Assembly (NCBI GenBank): GCA_044464765.1
Contig: JBIQKZ010000004.1
Location: 162,626 to 226,625 of the forward strand
DNA: 64,000 nt
Direction: 5' to 3'
Source: JBIQKZ01 sp044464765
Lineage (GTDB): Bacteria > Pseudomonadota > Gammaproteobacteria > Burkholderiales > Burkholderiaceae_B
In this document: piece by piece, positions 43,966 through 52,478 of the stretch
How the letters are laid out: the number at the start of each line of letters is the position of its first letter
Numbering within the stretch: the stretch's first letter is position 1
Notes under the pieces: generated by a model
Databases searched by the model: none
Seen by the model: only the letters and a program-made list of their open reading frames with translations
Told to the model about the DNA's origin: nothing
Position numbers and translations under genes: made by a program

Positions 43966-45891
43966 GTGAAAACCCGATGACGGGATGGTCAGTTCGAAGC
44001 GGCTGCCTTCGGGCCCGCTGCGGGCAAGCGTCAGCTCGCCACCATGGGCGCGGACGATTTGCCTGGCGACGTACAGCCCAAGCCCCGTCCCACCTGGATC
44101 GTGGCCCACCATCGACGAGGCGCGACGCCGGCGGTGACGCTCAAAGATCAGCGCCGCATCTTCCAGAGGAATTCCGGGGCCCGAGTCCATAATGCTGACC
44201 ACCACCTGGGCTCCCCGCAAACCCACATCAATGTCCACCGTGCCTTTCTCGCTGTATTTCACTGCGTTATCAAGCACGTTCGACACCGCAATGCGCAGCA
44301 TGGCGGCGTCAGCCTGCACCGACAATTCCTGCTCGTCCACCTGTCCTGCATCGTGCGCCGAAATCGTCAACCGCCACTGGTGATCCTCCGAGCCATCCAC
44401 AATTTCAGCAGCGGATCGAACGACATCAAGCAGGTTGACCGGGGCCATTTGCAGCTGTAATCCATCGCCATCCAGACGCGAGTCGGCCAGGCAATTGTCG
44501 GTAAGCTGCACCAGGCGATCGGTGGCCCGCCGGATGCTTTCATAGCGGCGCCTGCGCTGCGCGTCGGAAACAGCTGGGAGTTGCAGGTTCTCCAGGGCAT
44601 TGGAAATCACGGCCAGGGGATTGCGAAACTCGTGGGACACCATGCCGATGAACTGGCGCTGGTGAAAACTGGCTTCACGTTCCAGCCTAAGCTCACGCGC
44701 CAATTGCCGCTTTTCCTGAGCTTCCAGCGCCTCTTGCCGAATGCGCCAGGCCACCCACCCCAGGACGGTCAGCATGTTGATCATCACCACATACTGCCAA
44801 AGACCATAGATGTGCTTGCTATAGGGTATGAGACCAAACAGCGAAATCAACGCCACGAGGCCGGCCGCCACGTAAAGCGCGGGCATCAGGCCCAGCACCA
44901 GGGTCATCACTTCGCGCTCTTCATCTCGCCATAGCGTCCACGCGCCAATTGCAAGAATCAAGGCGGTGGAAATACACATGACGCTTTGGACCTTGATGGC
45001 CATGGCATACAGGTCTAAAGGCATGCTCAGCGGCAGCAACAGGCTCAGGACAATGGTGATCATCATCAAGCGATGCAAGACCGGCTGGCGCTCCCGCAAA
45101 TTCAGCGCCTCGATCGCCACCCAAAGCAGGCTGGTATACGCCAGCAGGGTCAGGACGCCGGTAAGGTAGTGCTGCCAATGCAGCCCGCTGTCGTCAAACA
45201 GCCAATCAACGTACCCTTGAATACAAGCAACCAGCCAATAGGTAAGCGAAAATGCACAAAGCGCCCAGGCAAGCGGGCGGCGCAGGAAAAATGCCGCGAT
45301 GACAGCCAGAACGGTCGACAGTGCCGCCAAGCCAAAATAGAAGCTCCAGAATGCCGTATCGCGCGCGGCAGCGGCCACGAACGACTGAGGCGCCCAAAGC
45401 GAGGCATCCAGCAAAATGGCGCTGGAGCTTTGCACGCGTACGGCCACGTCGTAGCCTGCTGCGCCCGACGGCGCGGGAAGCCGAAAGACCGGGAAGCGGT
45501 AACCCATATCGTGGCTGTCGCGTGGCCAGGTGTCGCCGGCTTGGCGGCTGATCCAGTCCGCCTCGCTTCCAGCCGGCCGGTAATAAAGCCGGATATCATC
45601 CAGGAAATTAGGTCCAAGTTGCAGCCAGCGGCTCTGCCCATCGAAAAGATCCGCCGGAAGAAAGAACTTCACCCAAACGGCCGATCGGGTGTAGCCCCGG
45701 GACAATACAGAGCTTTGTGCCGTAAGCGCTTCGGAGGGCAAGGCCATGAACTGTTCAACGTCGAGCGCAGCGGACGCATCGTCATACCACTGAAACGGAA
45801 TGTCCTTGCCCAATTGGCTTTGCGCAACCGCCACAGCGCTGATGCTAAAAAATAGCAACGCGTAAATGATGCGCACAAGCCGACGTGCCAT
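43963..45891 (-). CDS. 7TMR-DISM sensor histidine kinase
   Basis: This protein of 642 residues has a signal peptide, a periplasmic DISMED2-type sheet domain (residues ~25-175; RSAVWVKFFLPAD and LYYRPAG are typical), seven membrane helices (~180-385), a coiled coil, the HisKA box with the phospho-acceptor His in GMVSHEFRNPLAVISNAL, and an ATPase domain with N box (SNVLDNAVKYS), DSGPGIP and GTGLGLYVARQIV. DISMED2 domains are thought to bind carbohydrate-like ligands. The response regulator gene lies upstream on the same strand, 113 bases away. The start at 45891 is preferred over one 20 codons earlier. Confidence 0.9.
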   Translation of the reverse strand: MARRLVRIIYALLFFSISAVAVAQSQLGKDIPFQWYDDASAALDVEQFMALPSEALTAQSSVLSRGYTRSAVWVKFFLPADLFDGQSRWLQLGPNFLDDIRLYYRPAGSEADWISRQAGDTWPRDSHDMGYRFPVFRLPAPSGAAGYDVAVRVQSSSAILLDASLWAPQSFVAAAARDTAFWSFYFGLAALSTVLAVIAAFFLRRPLAWALCAFSLTYWLVACIQGYVDWLFDDSGLHWQHYLTGVLTLLAYTSLLWVAIEALNLRERQPVLHRLMMITIVLSLLLPLSMPLDLYAMAIKVQSVMCISTALILAIGAWTLWRDEEREVMTLVLGLMPALYVAAGLVALISLFGLIPYSKHIYGLWQYVVMINMLTVLGWVAWRIRQEALEAQEKRQLARELRLEREASFHQRQFIGMVSHEFRNPLAVISNALENLQLPAVSDAQRRRRYESIRRATDRLVQLTDNCLADSRLDGDGLQLQMAPVNLLDVVRSAAEIVDGSEDHQWRLTISAHDAGQVDEQELSVQADAAMLRIAVSNVLDNAVKYSEKGTVDIDVGLRGAQVVVSIMDSGPGIPLEDAALIFERHRRRRASSMVGHDPGGTGLGLYVARQIVRAHGGELTLARSGPEGSRFELTIPSSGFH

Positions 45892-46004
45892 CGTCTTTAG
45901 CTCGCTTGAGGGCCGCGGCTTGCGCGCCGACCTATGGAAAACATACGACACCCTGGTCCGTCGACCGAAACGCCTCTAGCGTGAAGCAGGAGCCCCTTTG
46001 GCAT

Positions 46005-46706
46005 TCAATGCCCGTCGGCCAGGAAAACAACGCCTTTGCCAAATACAACCCGGATCGGCAGGGCGATATGCTGCTTTTGCGCCTTGGCGCGTAGGCGGCT
46101 AAGGACCACATCCACCCGATGCGTGTCGGGTTCGTCATGAAAGCCAAACAGGTGTTCGTGAATAACTTCCTTATTGCACACTTCGCTTGGATAGCGCATT
46201 AAGACGCTGATCAAACGGGCTTCTTGCGACGTCAAAGGTAAATTGCGGCCTTGCGGATCTGACAAGGATTTATCGTCCAGCACCCATCCCGCCGCTGGTT
46301 CGGCCAGAGGCTTGGCATTCGCTGCCTGCAGTTGCAACCGCTGCCACAACTGATCAATGGCGGGAAGCAAATCGGCAAAATTCACCGGTTTCACAAGATA
46401 CGCGTCCGCCCCCAGGTCCATGCCTCGCAATCTGTCTTGCCGGCTACCGCGCGCGCTCATGACGATCACACCATAGCGGCCAAGCTCGCGCAAATAACCC
46501 AAGACGCTGAAGCCGTCTTCCCCCGGCAGGCCGATATCAAGCAATACGATGTCCACGGGAGACGCGTGCAAGTGTTTCCAGAAGGCTTCTGCGCTGCGCT
46601 CGCCCCACACTCGGTAACCCTTAGCTTCGAGAAAGAACCGCAGTTCCTCCTGGAGATCCAGGTTATCTTCCAGAACGGCAATTCGTATTTCACTTTTTCG
46701 TATCAT
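46005..46706 (-). CDS. OmpR-type response regulator
   Basis: This protein of 233 residues has a receiver domain with the acidic pair in AVLEDN, phospho-acceptor Asp in DIVLLDIGLPGEDG, VIVMSARG and the Lys in YLVKPVNF, then a winged-helix DNA-binding domain (residues ~145-230; LTSQEARLISVLMRYPSEV, RVDVVLSRLRAKA). It partners the histidine kinase encoded just downstream. AAGGG precedes the ATG at 46706. The triple repeats at 46830-46856, in its own divergent promoter region, and at 43939-43965 are its likely targets. Confidence 0.92.
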   Translation of the reverse strand: MIRKSEIRIAVLEDNLDLQEELRFFLEAKGYRVWGERSAEAFWKHLHASPVDIVLLDIGLPGEDGFSVLGYLRELGRYGVIVMSARGSRQDRLRGMDLGADAYLVKPVNFADLLPAIDQLWQRLQLQAANAKPLAEPAAGWVLDDKSLSDPQGRNLPLTSQEARLISVLMRYPSEVCNKEVIHEHLFGFHDEPDTHRVDVVLSRLRAKAQKQHIALPIRVVFGKGVVFLADGH

Positions 46707-46829
46707 GGCGAGCCCTTGGCTAGGATGGAACAGGCACTTCGAAACCACTGCTTTCTGGTCCGCTCCGGACGGGCTTCAGTTCACTACAAGGCGTATGAAC
46801 GCCGCGCCTTGCACCATGAAGCAGAGAAT

Positions 46830-46856
46830 CGAGACATTTGAGACATTTGATACTGA
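46830..46856 (+). promoter_or_regulatory. triple 9-bp direct repeat, candidate response-regulator site
   Basis: Three contiguous 9-mers, CGAGACATT, TGAGACATT and TGATACTGA, lie in the divergent space between the response regulator gene and the large MscS gene, 61 bases before the channel start. The repeat matches the site upstream of the amidohydrolase in unit, period and orientation. Tandem direct repeats are how OmpR-type dimers bind; here the period is 9 rather than the more usual 10-11 bases. Confidence 0.55.
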
Positions 46857-46916
46857 CATCGCGACAATACATTTTGCATACTGTTGCACATATGAATAGT
46901 AGCGGATGTTGGCGTG

Positions 46917-49175
46917 ATGCATAGACCCCGTAGGGCCGGTATCTTCTCTTTGGGTAGTGCGTTCCTGGCGCTTCTTGTGTTTGTCATGGCGTGCCTGGCC
47001 GCCCCGGCGCACGCCCAGAAGCCCGACTGGACGGGCGACTGGGACAGCACCTGGCGTAATCGCGGCGCACGCATCACACTAACCCAAACCGGAGACGATG
47101 TTCGTGGCGGATATCGCTTATACAACGGTGTTGTGGAAGCCAAAGCGGTGGGTCGGGAACTGTCGGGGCTATGGTGGGAACGGGGGCGTGAAGGCAAGTT
47201 TGTCGCGATTATGTCGGCCGATGGAAAAACCTTCACCGCACGGTTTGGCACGGGGGAATGGATTACCGGAATCCGGGTCGAAGCCGACGACGCGTTTCTG
47301 GGCAAGGCGTTCGAACGCTTAAGCCCCGCGTCGGTCATGCACGAGTTCCTTTCCGTGATGAATGCCGTGGGGCCCGGCCGCATGGAACTCTTAAGCGAGG
47401 CGTCCCACTTTATCGATTTCTCACAGAATACATCCCAGGGAATCAGCGAGCTTGACTTCACCCAACTGCTTTTTTCGGTGCTAGACAAGCTCACCTTCCG
47501 GGTCTGGGGCATCCAGCCTGAATCGGCGGCATCCGACATCGTTACGACCAACCTGGGCCAGGCGGGAACCGACATCACCTTTGCGCTGAGCTTTGCCAAG
47601 GTCGGCAGGCAATGGCTTATTGTTCCCCCACCCGTCGATATCCTGCAAGAAACTTTACAACGCCTGCAGGCGACACGCCCCGGCAGTGCCGACAGAACGA
47701 AGGGTGAACTAGGGTCAGCCAGGGCGGCTGTGCGCACCCTGGTGCATTCCTTTGCCTCGAGCGAGGGCGACATGGAAGCGGCGTTGTCCACCATGAATAT
47801 GTCGGGGCTGTCGGCGCTGGCCCAGGAATACGAAGGCCCCAAACTGGCCCGCTACCTTAATCGTTCGCTGCAACGACTGGGAACGCTTACTTGGCAGGAA
47901 ATTCCGGATGACCCCACCCGCAGCCGGCCCTATGTGCACTTCGAGCACCCCTACGGGGCGATCACCCTTGCGCCGATTGACACCGAGCAAGGAACGATCT
48001 GGCAGTTTACGCCCGAGACCCTGCAGAACATTCGGGCAGTCTACGCGGCGCTGGATAACATTCCGCCAAGCCAACTGCTGCAGTTACAGCCACAGCAGGA
48101 AAGCCTTTATTTTCGGGCGCGCGACACCTTGCGCGCCCTTCACCCCGACTTGGCCAACCGGTTGGGGCCCATGGAGTTATGGCAGTGGCTGGGCTTGGCA
48201 CTGACCTTCGTGTTTGCGTTTGTGCTGGGCAAGTTGCTTGACCTGTCGTTCTATTTGTTCGTGCTCAAACGTTCACACACGCAGCGATCGCCCTTGATCC
48301 GCTGGTTGTTCCTGTGGTCTTTCCTTTTGCTGGCGCTTGGAATTAGTCTGCGCCTTTCGGACAAGGTGTTGAGCTACCCCGACCTGGTACAGGTTGTGTT
48401 GGTGGCGGTCGGTTTGTCTTGCCTTATCTTGTCGTCCATGATGTTGATTCTTCTGGCGACGGGCCTGGTGGTTGACTACCTGAAAAGCAGTAAGAAAGCC
48501 GTTAGAAACCACATCACCCTTGTGTCGTTTGTGGCGGGCATCTTTCGCATTGTCGTGGTTATTCTGGGCATTCTCTTGCTGGCCCATGTGCTGCAAGTGC
48601 CCTACCAGAGCGTGTTGGCCGGGTTAGGACTTGGGGGCCTGGCGGTGGCGCTGGCCGCCCAGCCCACGCTGCAAAATTTCATTTCGGGTATTACGCTTTA
48701 TTTCGACAAGCCAATCGCTGCGGGCGACTACTGTCGGTTTGGCGACAAGACCGGAACGGTCGAATTCATTGGCTTGCGATCAACTCGGATCCGAACACCC
48801 GACCGCACCGTGTTAACAATCCCCAATAGCGAGTTTTCAAATATGCAGATTGAAAACTACGCACGGCGTGACCGCATGCTTTTGAAGACAACACTGCGGC
48901 TACATTACGAAACGACACCCGATCAGCTTCGGCATCTTCTGGCGGAACTGCGAAAGCTGCTGCCCAACCACCCAAAAGTCGCCGCCGAACCCCTACGTAT
49001 CCGCTTCGAAGGTTTTGGCGAGCACTCGCTGGACATCAGCATTGTTGCCTATATCTTGTCCGGCAATGATGCGGAATTCATCGAGATCCGCGAAGAAATC
49101 TACCTACGCATCATGCAATTGATCGAACAGTCGGACAGCAAACTGGCGGTGCCCTGGAAGGTGGCGCTGGCTTGA
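46917..49175 (+). CDS. Large MscS-family channel with lipocalin-like periplasmic domain
   Basis: This protein of ~752 residues has a signal peptide (ending AHA at ~35), then a small beta-barrel-like domain (residues ~38-125: DWTGDWDSTWRNRG, ITLTQTGDDVRGGY, LSGLWWERG, MSADGKTFTARFG), two similar alpha/beta periplasmic units (~130-250 and ~265-380), and then four membrane helices and the MscS core with LAGLGLGGLAVALAAQPTLQNF, GDYCRFGDKTGTVEFIG and TIPNSEFSNMQIENY. An in-frame GTG three bases earlier is possible. The extra domain may sense a ligand or envelope state. The 9-bp repeats upstream link it to the adjacent two-component system. Confidence 0.88.
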   Translation: MHRPRRAGIFSLGSAFLALLVFVMACLAAPAHAQKPDWTGDWDSTWRNRGARITLTQTGDDVRGGYRLYNGVVEAKAVGRELSGLWWERGREGKFVAIMSADGKTFTARFGTGEWITGIRVEADDAFLGKAFERLSPASVMHEFLSVMNAVGPGRMELLSEASHFIDFSQNTSQGISELDFTQLLFSVLDKLTFRVWGIQPESAASDIVTTNLGQAGTDITFALSFAKVGRQWLIVPPPVDILQETLQRLQATRPGSADRTKGELGSARAAVRTLVHSFASSEGDMEAALSTMNMSGLSALAQEYEGPKLARYLNRSLQRLGTLTWQEIPDDPTRSRPYVHFEHPYGAITLAPIDTEQGTIWQFTPETLQNIRAVYAALDNIPPSQLLQLQPQQESLYFRARDTLRALHPDLANRLGPMELWQWLGLALTFVFAFVLGKLLDLSFYLFVLKRSHTQRSPLIRWLFLWSFLLLALGISLRLSDKVLSYPDLVQVVLVAVGLSCLILSSMMLILLATGLVVDYLKSSKKAVRNHITLVSFVAGIFRIVVVILGILLLAHVLQVPYQSVLAGLGLGGLAVALAAQPTLQNFISGITLYFDKPIAAGDYCRFGDKTGTVEFIGLRSTRIRTPDRTVLTIPNSEFSNMQIENYARRDRMLLKTTLRLHYETTPDQLRHLLAELRKLLPNHPKVAAEPLRIRFEGFGEHSLDISIVAYILSGNDAEFIEIREEIYLRIMQLIEQSDSKLAVPWKVALA

Positions 49176-49208
49176 GCGCGGCCTGCGCTCTTTGCGTACA
49201 ATTCCGGC

Positions 49209-49832
49209 ATGCTACGAATCGACAACCTCAGCAAACGCTATGGCGACCATTGGGTTTTTCAGGGCCTGAACCATACCTTCGCGCCCGGATGCGTGGCGCT
49301 TTGTGAAGAAGAAAGCACGGGCAAGTCCAGCTTGCTGGCCATGATCGTGGGCGTGCTCGCGCCCGACAAAGGGGACGTCTGGATCGACGGACACTCGATG
49401 GTCCGAACCCCGCAACAAGCCAAAGCCCGCGTGGCCTACGTGCCCGACAACAGCCTTGAGTTTCCCATGCAGACAGGGCGTGGTTTACTGGAACACGTCG
49501 CCCAGGAAAAGAACACGGTGCTCGACGACAGCGTGCTCGACCTGGCGTATAAGTTGGGGCTGGAGCCGCACCTGCACAAACGTTTCGAACAGATGTCGAC
49601 AGGGACACGCCGTAAAGTGTTCCTGACGGCCGCCGCCTTGGGCGAACCTGCCGTCGTCGTGGCAGATGGCGCCAGCAACGGACTCGACGCGCCGGCCTGC
49701 GCCGTATTAGCCGAGCAGTTCAAGATCTGGTCGCGCGACCGCGTGGTGCTATTCGCCAGCCACGACGAAGAACTGGTGCACGCCTGCGGGGCCAGTAAGG
49801 TCAAGGTAGCGCAACTGGCCGGCGTTCATTAG
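49209..49832 (+). CDS. Orphan ABC-type ATPase with degenerate motifs
   Basis: This protein of 207 residues has the ABC ATPase fold: LRIDNLSKRYGDHWVFQGL, an A-loop Tyr, a QMSTGTRRK signature region and the H-switch His in FASHDEE. But the P-loop reads EEESTGKSSL (two of the conserved glycines replaced, GKS kept), and after Walker B the sequence is VVVADGASNGLD, where the catalytic Glu of DEP is Gly. No permease gene is adjacent. It may bind but hardly hydrolyse ATP, or act in a non-transport role. It lies 33 bases after the MscS gene and may be co-transcribed. Confidence 0.8.
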   Translation: MLRIDNLSKRYGDHWVFQGLNHTFAPGCVALCEEESTGKSSLLAMIVGVLAPDKGDVWIDGHSMVRTPQQAKARVAYVPDNSLEFPMQTGRGLLEHVAQEKNTVLDDSVLDLAYKLGLEPHLHKRFEQMSTGTRRKVFLTAAALGEPAVVVADGASNGLDAPACAVLAEQFKIWSRDRVVLFASHDEELVHACGASKVKVAQLAGVH

Positions 49833-49917
49833 AACGCGCTGGCTGATTACACCGCCGTAGCTGCAATGTAAATCCAAGAACGCCGTAGCCGAACTTTAAG
49901 TCGCGGCAGCCGCCAAT

Positions 49918-50172
49918 TTAGCCGCCACAACCGCCGCAGCACGCACCATCTTCGCCGTGAACAGGTTTGGGTACTTGGTAGCCGGCTTCCTCCACGGCGA
50001 CTTTCAGGCGCGGAAGCGACGCCAGGCTTTCATCAAACGAAATGGTGGCTCGACTGCCGCTGAATGAAACATCGGCATTGCTCACCCCTTTCACATCCTT
50101 CAGCGCCTGCGCAATGATTGTTGCGCATTGTTCGGTTTTCATTCCGGCCAGTTTTAGTGTTCCTACCTGCAT
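49918..50172 (-). CDS. Small HMA-fold protein lacking one metal-site Cys
   Basis: This protein of 84 residues has the beta-alpha-beta pattern of heavy-metal-associated domains (copper chaperones and the N-termini of Cu ATPases): VGTLKLAGMKTEQCATII, then GVSNADVSFSGSRATISFDE and LKVAVEEAGYQV. The metal loop, normally M-x-C-x2-C, reads GMKTEQC: the first Cys is replaced by Thr. A Cys-rich tail (ACCGGCGG) ends the protein and could supply extra ligands. The ATG at 50172 has AAGGA upstream. It lies alone between convergent and same-strand genes; no Cu ATPase is nearby. Confidence 0.8.
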   Translation of the reverse strand: MQVGTLKLAGMKTEQCATIIAQALKDVKGVSNADVSFSGSRATISFDESLASLPRLKVAVEEAGYQVPKPVHGEDGACCGGCGG

Positions 50173-50232
50173 GGTCGTTTCCTTTCTTTTCCACAAAGGT
50201 GAATTGAATTCGGTGCTGTTCGCCCGACGTTA

Positions 50233-50270
50233 CGTCTTAAAGATATATATTATATACATCTTTTAAGACG
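50233..50270. terminator. long AT-rich hairpin after the EamA gene
   Basis: CGTCTTAAAGAT and ATCTTTTAAGACG are complementary apart from one bulged base, around a ~13-base AT-only loop. The right arm begins with the stop codon region of the EamA gene on the - strand. It most likely ends that transcript before the HMA gene. It lacks a T-run and the loop is TATA-rich, so an operator for the HMA gene is a second possibility. Confidence 0.45.
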
Positions 50271-51171
50271 GCAGGTTCCGTCCACGTGAAGCCCCCGCGC
50301 GTGCACCATATTCCGCCAGGCCGATTCCGGCCAGGATCAACACCAGGGCAACGGCATGATAAAGGTGAAATGCTTCCCCGAGCAGCGTGACCGCCAGCAC
50401 GGCCCCCCAAATAGGCAGCAGGTTGACGAACAGGCCGGCCCGATTGGAGCCGATCAACTCCACTGCGCGAATGTAGAAAACCTGCCCCAACAAACTAGGA
50501 AAGATAACGATGTAGGTAATGGCTGCCCAGCCTTGCAAGTCAGGAATAATCGTCGCCCCCTGAGCCATTTCAAGTGCCAGCAACGGCAAGGACGACAACG
50601 TGGCCCCGAGACACAAGGCAAACATCAAACTCGCCCAATGCAACGTGGGCTTGCTGCGTAATGCAGCCGTATAAACACCGTAGGAAATAATCGCGACCAG
50701 CATAAGCGCATCGCCAAAATTAATGTCCAGCGCCGCCAGGTTGTCGATGTCTCCCCGGACGGCAATGGCAACGACGCCAATAAAAGAAATGACGAACCCC
50801 ACAGCCTGCTTCGGGCTGATACGACTGCCAAACAAGACGAAGCTGGCGCAGAACACGAAGAATGGCATGCCGCCTTGCAAGATGGCGCTATTGATCGCGG
50901 TGGTGAACACCAAGGCGTAATAGAGCGCAACACTGAAACCGGTAAAGCCAAGCACGCCAAGAAGCAGCAAATACTTCCATCGGGAACGGATCACCGGCCA
51001 ATCCGCAGCGATATGTTTCCTAGTGAAAACGTACAACACCACCATGACCACCAGCCAGCGAACCGCCACCACCACCATGGGCGACGCATGACCAACCGCC
51101 AGCTTGCCCGCGATGGAATTGCCTGCCCAAAACAATGTTGCCCAAGCCAACAGGGCGTACGCTTTATACAT
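50263..51171 (-). CDS. EamA/DMT-family transporter
   Basis: This protein of 302 residues has ten membrane helices in two EamA repeats (residues ~5-135 and ~150-285). Landmarks are WATLFWAGNSIAGKLAVGHASP at the start, RWLVVMVVLYV in the first half and GQVFYIRAVELIGSNRAG with LPIWGAVLAVTLLGEAF in the second. These proteins export metabolites such as amino acids or related compounds. The substrate cannot be told. No linked gene is evident; a hairpin follows its stop. Confidence 0.88.
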   Translation of the reverse strand: MYKAYALLAWATLFWAGNSIAGKLAVGHASPMVVVAVRWLVVMVVLYVFTRKHIAADWPVIRSRWKYLLLLGVLGFTGFSVALYYALVFTTAINSAILQGGMPFFVFCASFVLFGSRISPKQAVGFVISFIGVVAIAVRGDIDNLAALDINFGDALMLVAIISYGVYTAALRSKPTLHWASLMFALCLGATLSSLPLLALEMAQGATIIPDLQGWAAITYIVIFPSLLGQVFYIRAVELIGSNRAGLFVNLLPIWGAVLAVTLLGEAFHLYHAVALVLILAGIGLAEYGARAGASRGRNLPS

Positions 51172-51268
51172 TACGGCTCATTAAAGACCTGGAACGCGGA
51201 CGGCGCCGCGCTAGTCTGTTCGACTGCGCGACGCCTGGTGGCGCTACCATACCACGACAAGTTTGCGT

Positions 51269-52435
51269 TTAACTCATCGGGCACGCTTCATGATAAGCGT
51301 CCTGGTGGTCCTTGAAAGGAGTCGACTTGATCTTAAGCATGGCCTGGCCGTCATCCCCCTTGACGACCTGCAAGGCGTACATGTCGAAGATGGGGAAGTT
51401 GTTGTTGCCGAAGCGGAAGTTGCCGCGTGTCGATTCGAAATCGGCCGCCTTCAACGCCTTCATGAACGCTTGCTTGTCATCAAGGTCGCCATCCACTTTG
51501 GCGATGGCCGAATCAAGCAGCAATGCCGCATCGTAGCTTTGTGCGGCGTAATCCGATGGCGTCCGACCGTACTTCTGTTTGAAGGCCTCGACGAACGCTT
51601 TGCTTTGGGGGTTATCCACATCGGTGCTCCAGTGCGTTCCGGCCATGACGCCCAATGCGGCTTCTTTCATGGCGGGCAATGTCGTTCCATCGACGGTTGC
51701 GGCGGTAAGCAGGGGAATCTTGTCGCTCAACCCAACCAGGCTGTACTGTCGAACAAAATTTATCCCCAGGCCGCCGGGATAGAAGACGAAAACGGCGTCC
51801 GGCTGGTATGAAACAATTTGAGTCAGTTCGGCGGAGAAATCAAGCTGGTTCAAGGGCGTGTATATTTCGTCGACGATTTCCCCGTCGTAATAGCGTTTGA
51901 ACCCCGCAATATAGTCTTTGCCCGCCTGGTAGTTGGGCGCAAGGGCAACGACTTTCTTATAGCCTTGTTCAGTGGCGTACTGCCCCATCACTTCCGCCAA
52001 CATATCGTTCTGCCACGACGTAAAGTAGATGTAAGGCGAACACTGCTCGCCGGCGATGGGCCCTGGGCCCGACATGGTGCCGATGATAAAGACTTCTTTT
52101 TCCGTCACCGGCCGCGCAATCGCCATCAGGATGTTTGTAAAGGTGACTCCGGTAATGATCTGGACATCGTTCTGCTCGATCAGCTTGCGGGCGGCCTGCA
52201 CCCCAAGCTCTGGCCTTAACTGGCTGTCTTCTTTGAAGATCTCGACCTCTTTGCCCCCCAGTTTTCCACCTTTTTGTTCAACAGCCAACATAAACCCATC
52301 GTACTGATCGGCGCCCAACGCCGCCGGCGGGCCGGAAAGTTCCGCGATAAAGCCAATCTTGATGGGTTCCTCGGCATAGGCAACAGACGCCAATAGCCCG
52401 GATAGCAATGCAGCAACGGCAAATTTCATTTTCAT
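51269..52435 (-). CDS. Periplasmic substrate-binding protein, branched-chain amino acid/aromatic type
   Basis: This protein of 388 residues has a clear signal peptide (residues 1-21, ASVAYA-EEP) and the type I periplasmic-binding fold (Peripla_BP_6): IKIGFIAELSGPPAALG, ELGVQAARKLIEQNDVQIITG, then VVALAPNYQAGKDYIAGF and IVSYQPDAVFVFYPG. Relatives bind branched-chain amino acids, amides or aromatic acids for an ABC importer. No permease or ATPase genes are in the window, so it is an orphan or serves a remote importer. It lies 43 bases after a flavin monooxygenase gene in the same direction, suggesting an aromatic ligand. GGGAGA precedes the ATG; the frame upstream of it is not part of the protein. 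Confidence 0.88.
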   Translation of the reverse strand: MKMKFAVAALLSGLLASVAYAEEPIKIGFIAELSGPPAALGADQYDGFMLAVEQKGGKLGGKEVEIFKEDSQLRPELGVQAARKLIEQNDVQIITGVTFTNILMAIARPVTEKEVFIIGTMSGPGPIAGEQCSPYIYFTSWQNDMLAEVMGQYATEQGYKKVVALAPNYQAGKDYIAGFKRYYDGEIVDEIYTPLNQLDFSAELTQIVSYQPDAVFVFYPGGLGINFVRQYSLVGLSDKIPLLTAATVDGTTLPAMKEAALGVMAGTHWSTDVDNPQSKAFVEAFKQKYGRTPSDYAAQSYDAALLLDSAIAKVDGDLDDKQAFMKALKAADFESTRGNFRFGNNNFPIFDMYALQVVKGDDGQAMLKIKSTPFKDHQDAYHEACPMS

Positions 52436-52478
52436 ACTTGTCTCCCTGTTATTGGTAAACCTGCGTTGCGGGCGCCGC

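Noticed and set aside
46784..47842. 352-codon open frame on the - strand
   Set aside because: It lies antisense to the signal peptide and periplasmic domain of the MscS gene, has low-complexity Ser/Arg/Pro composition and no ribosome binding site or family.
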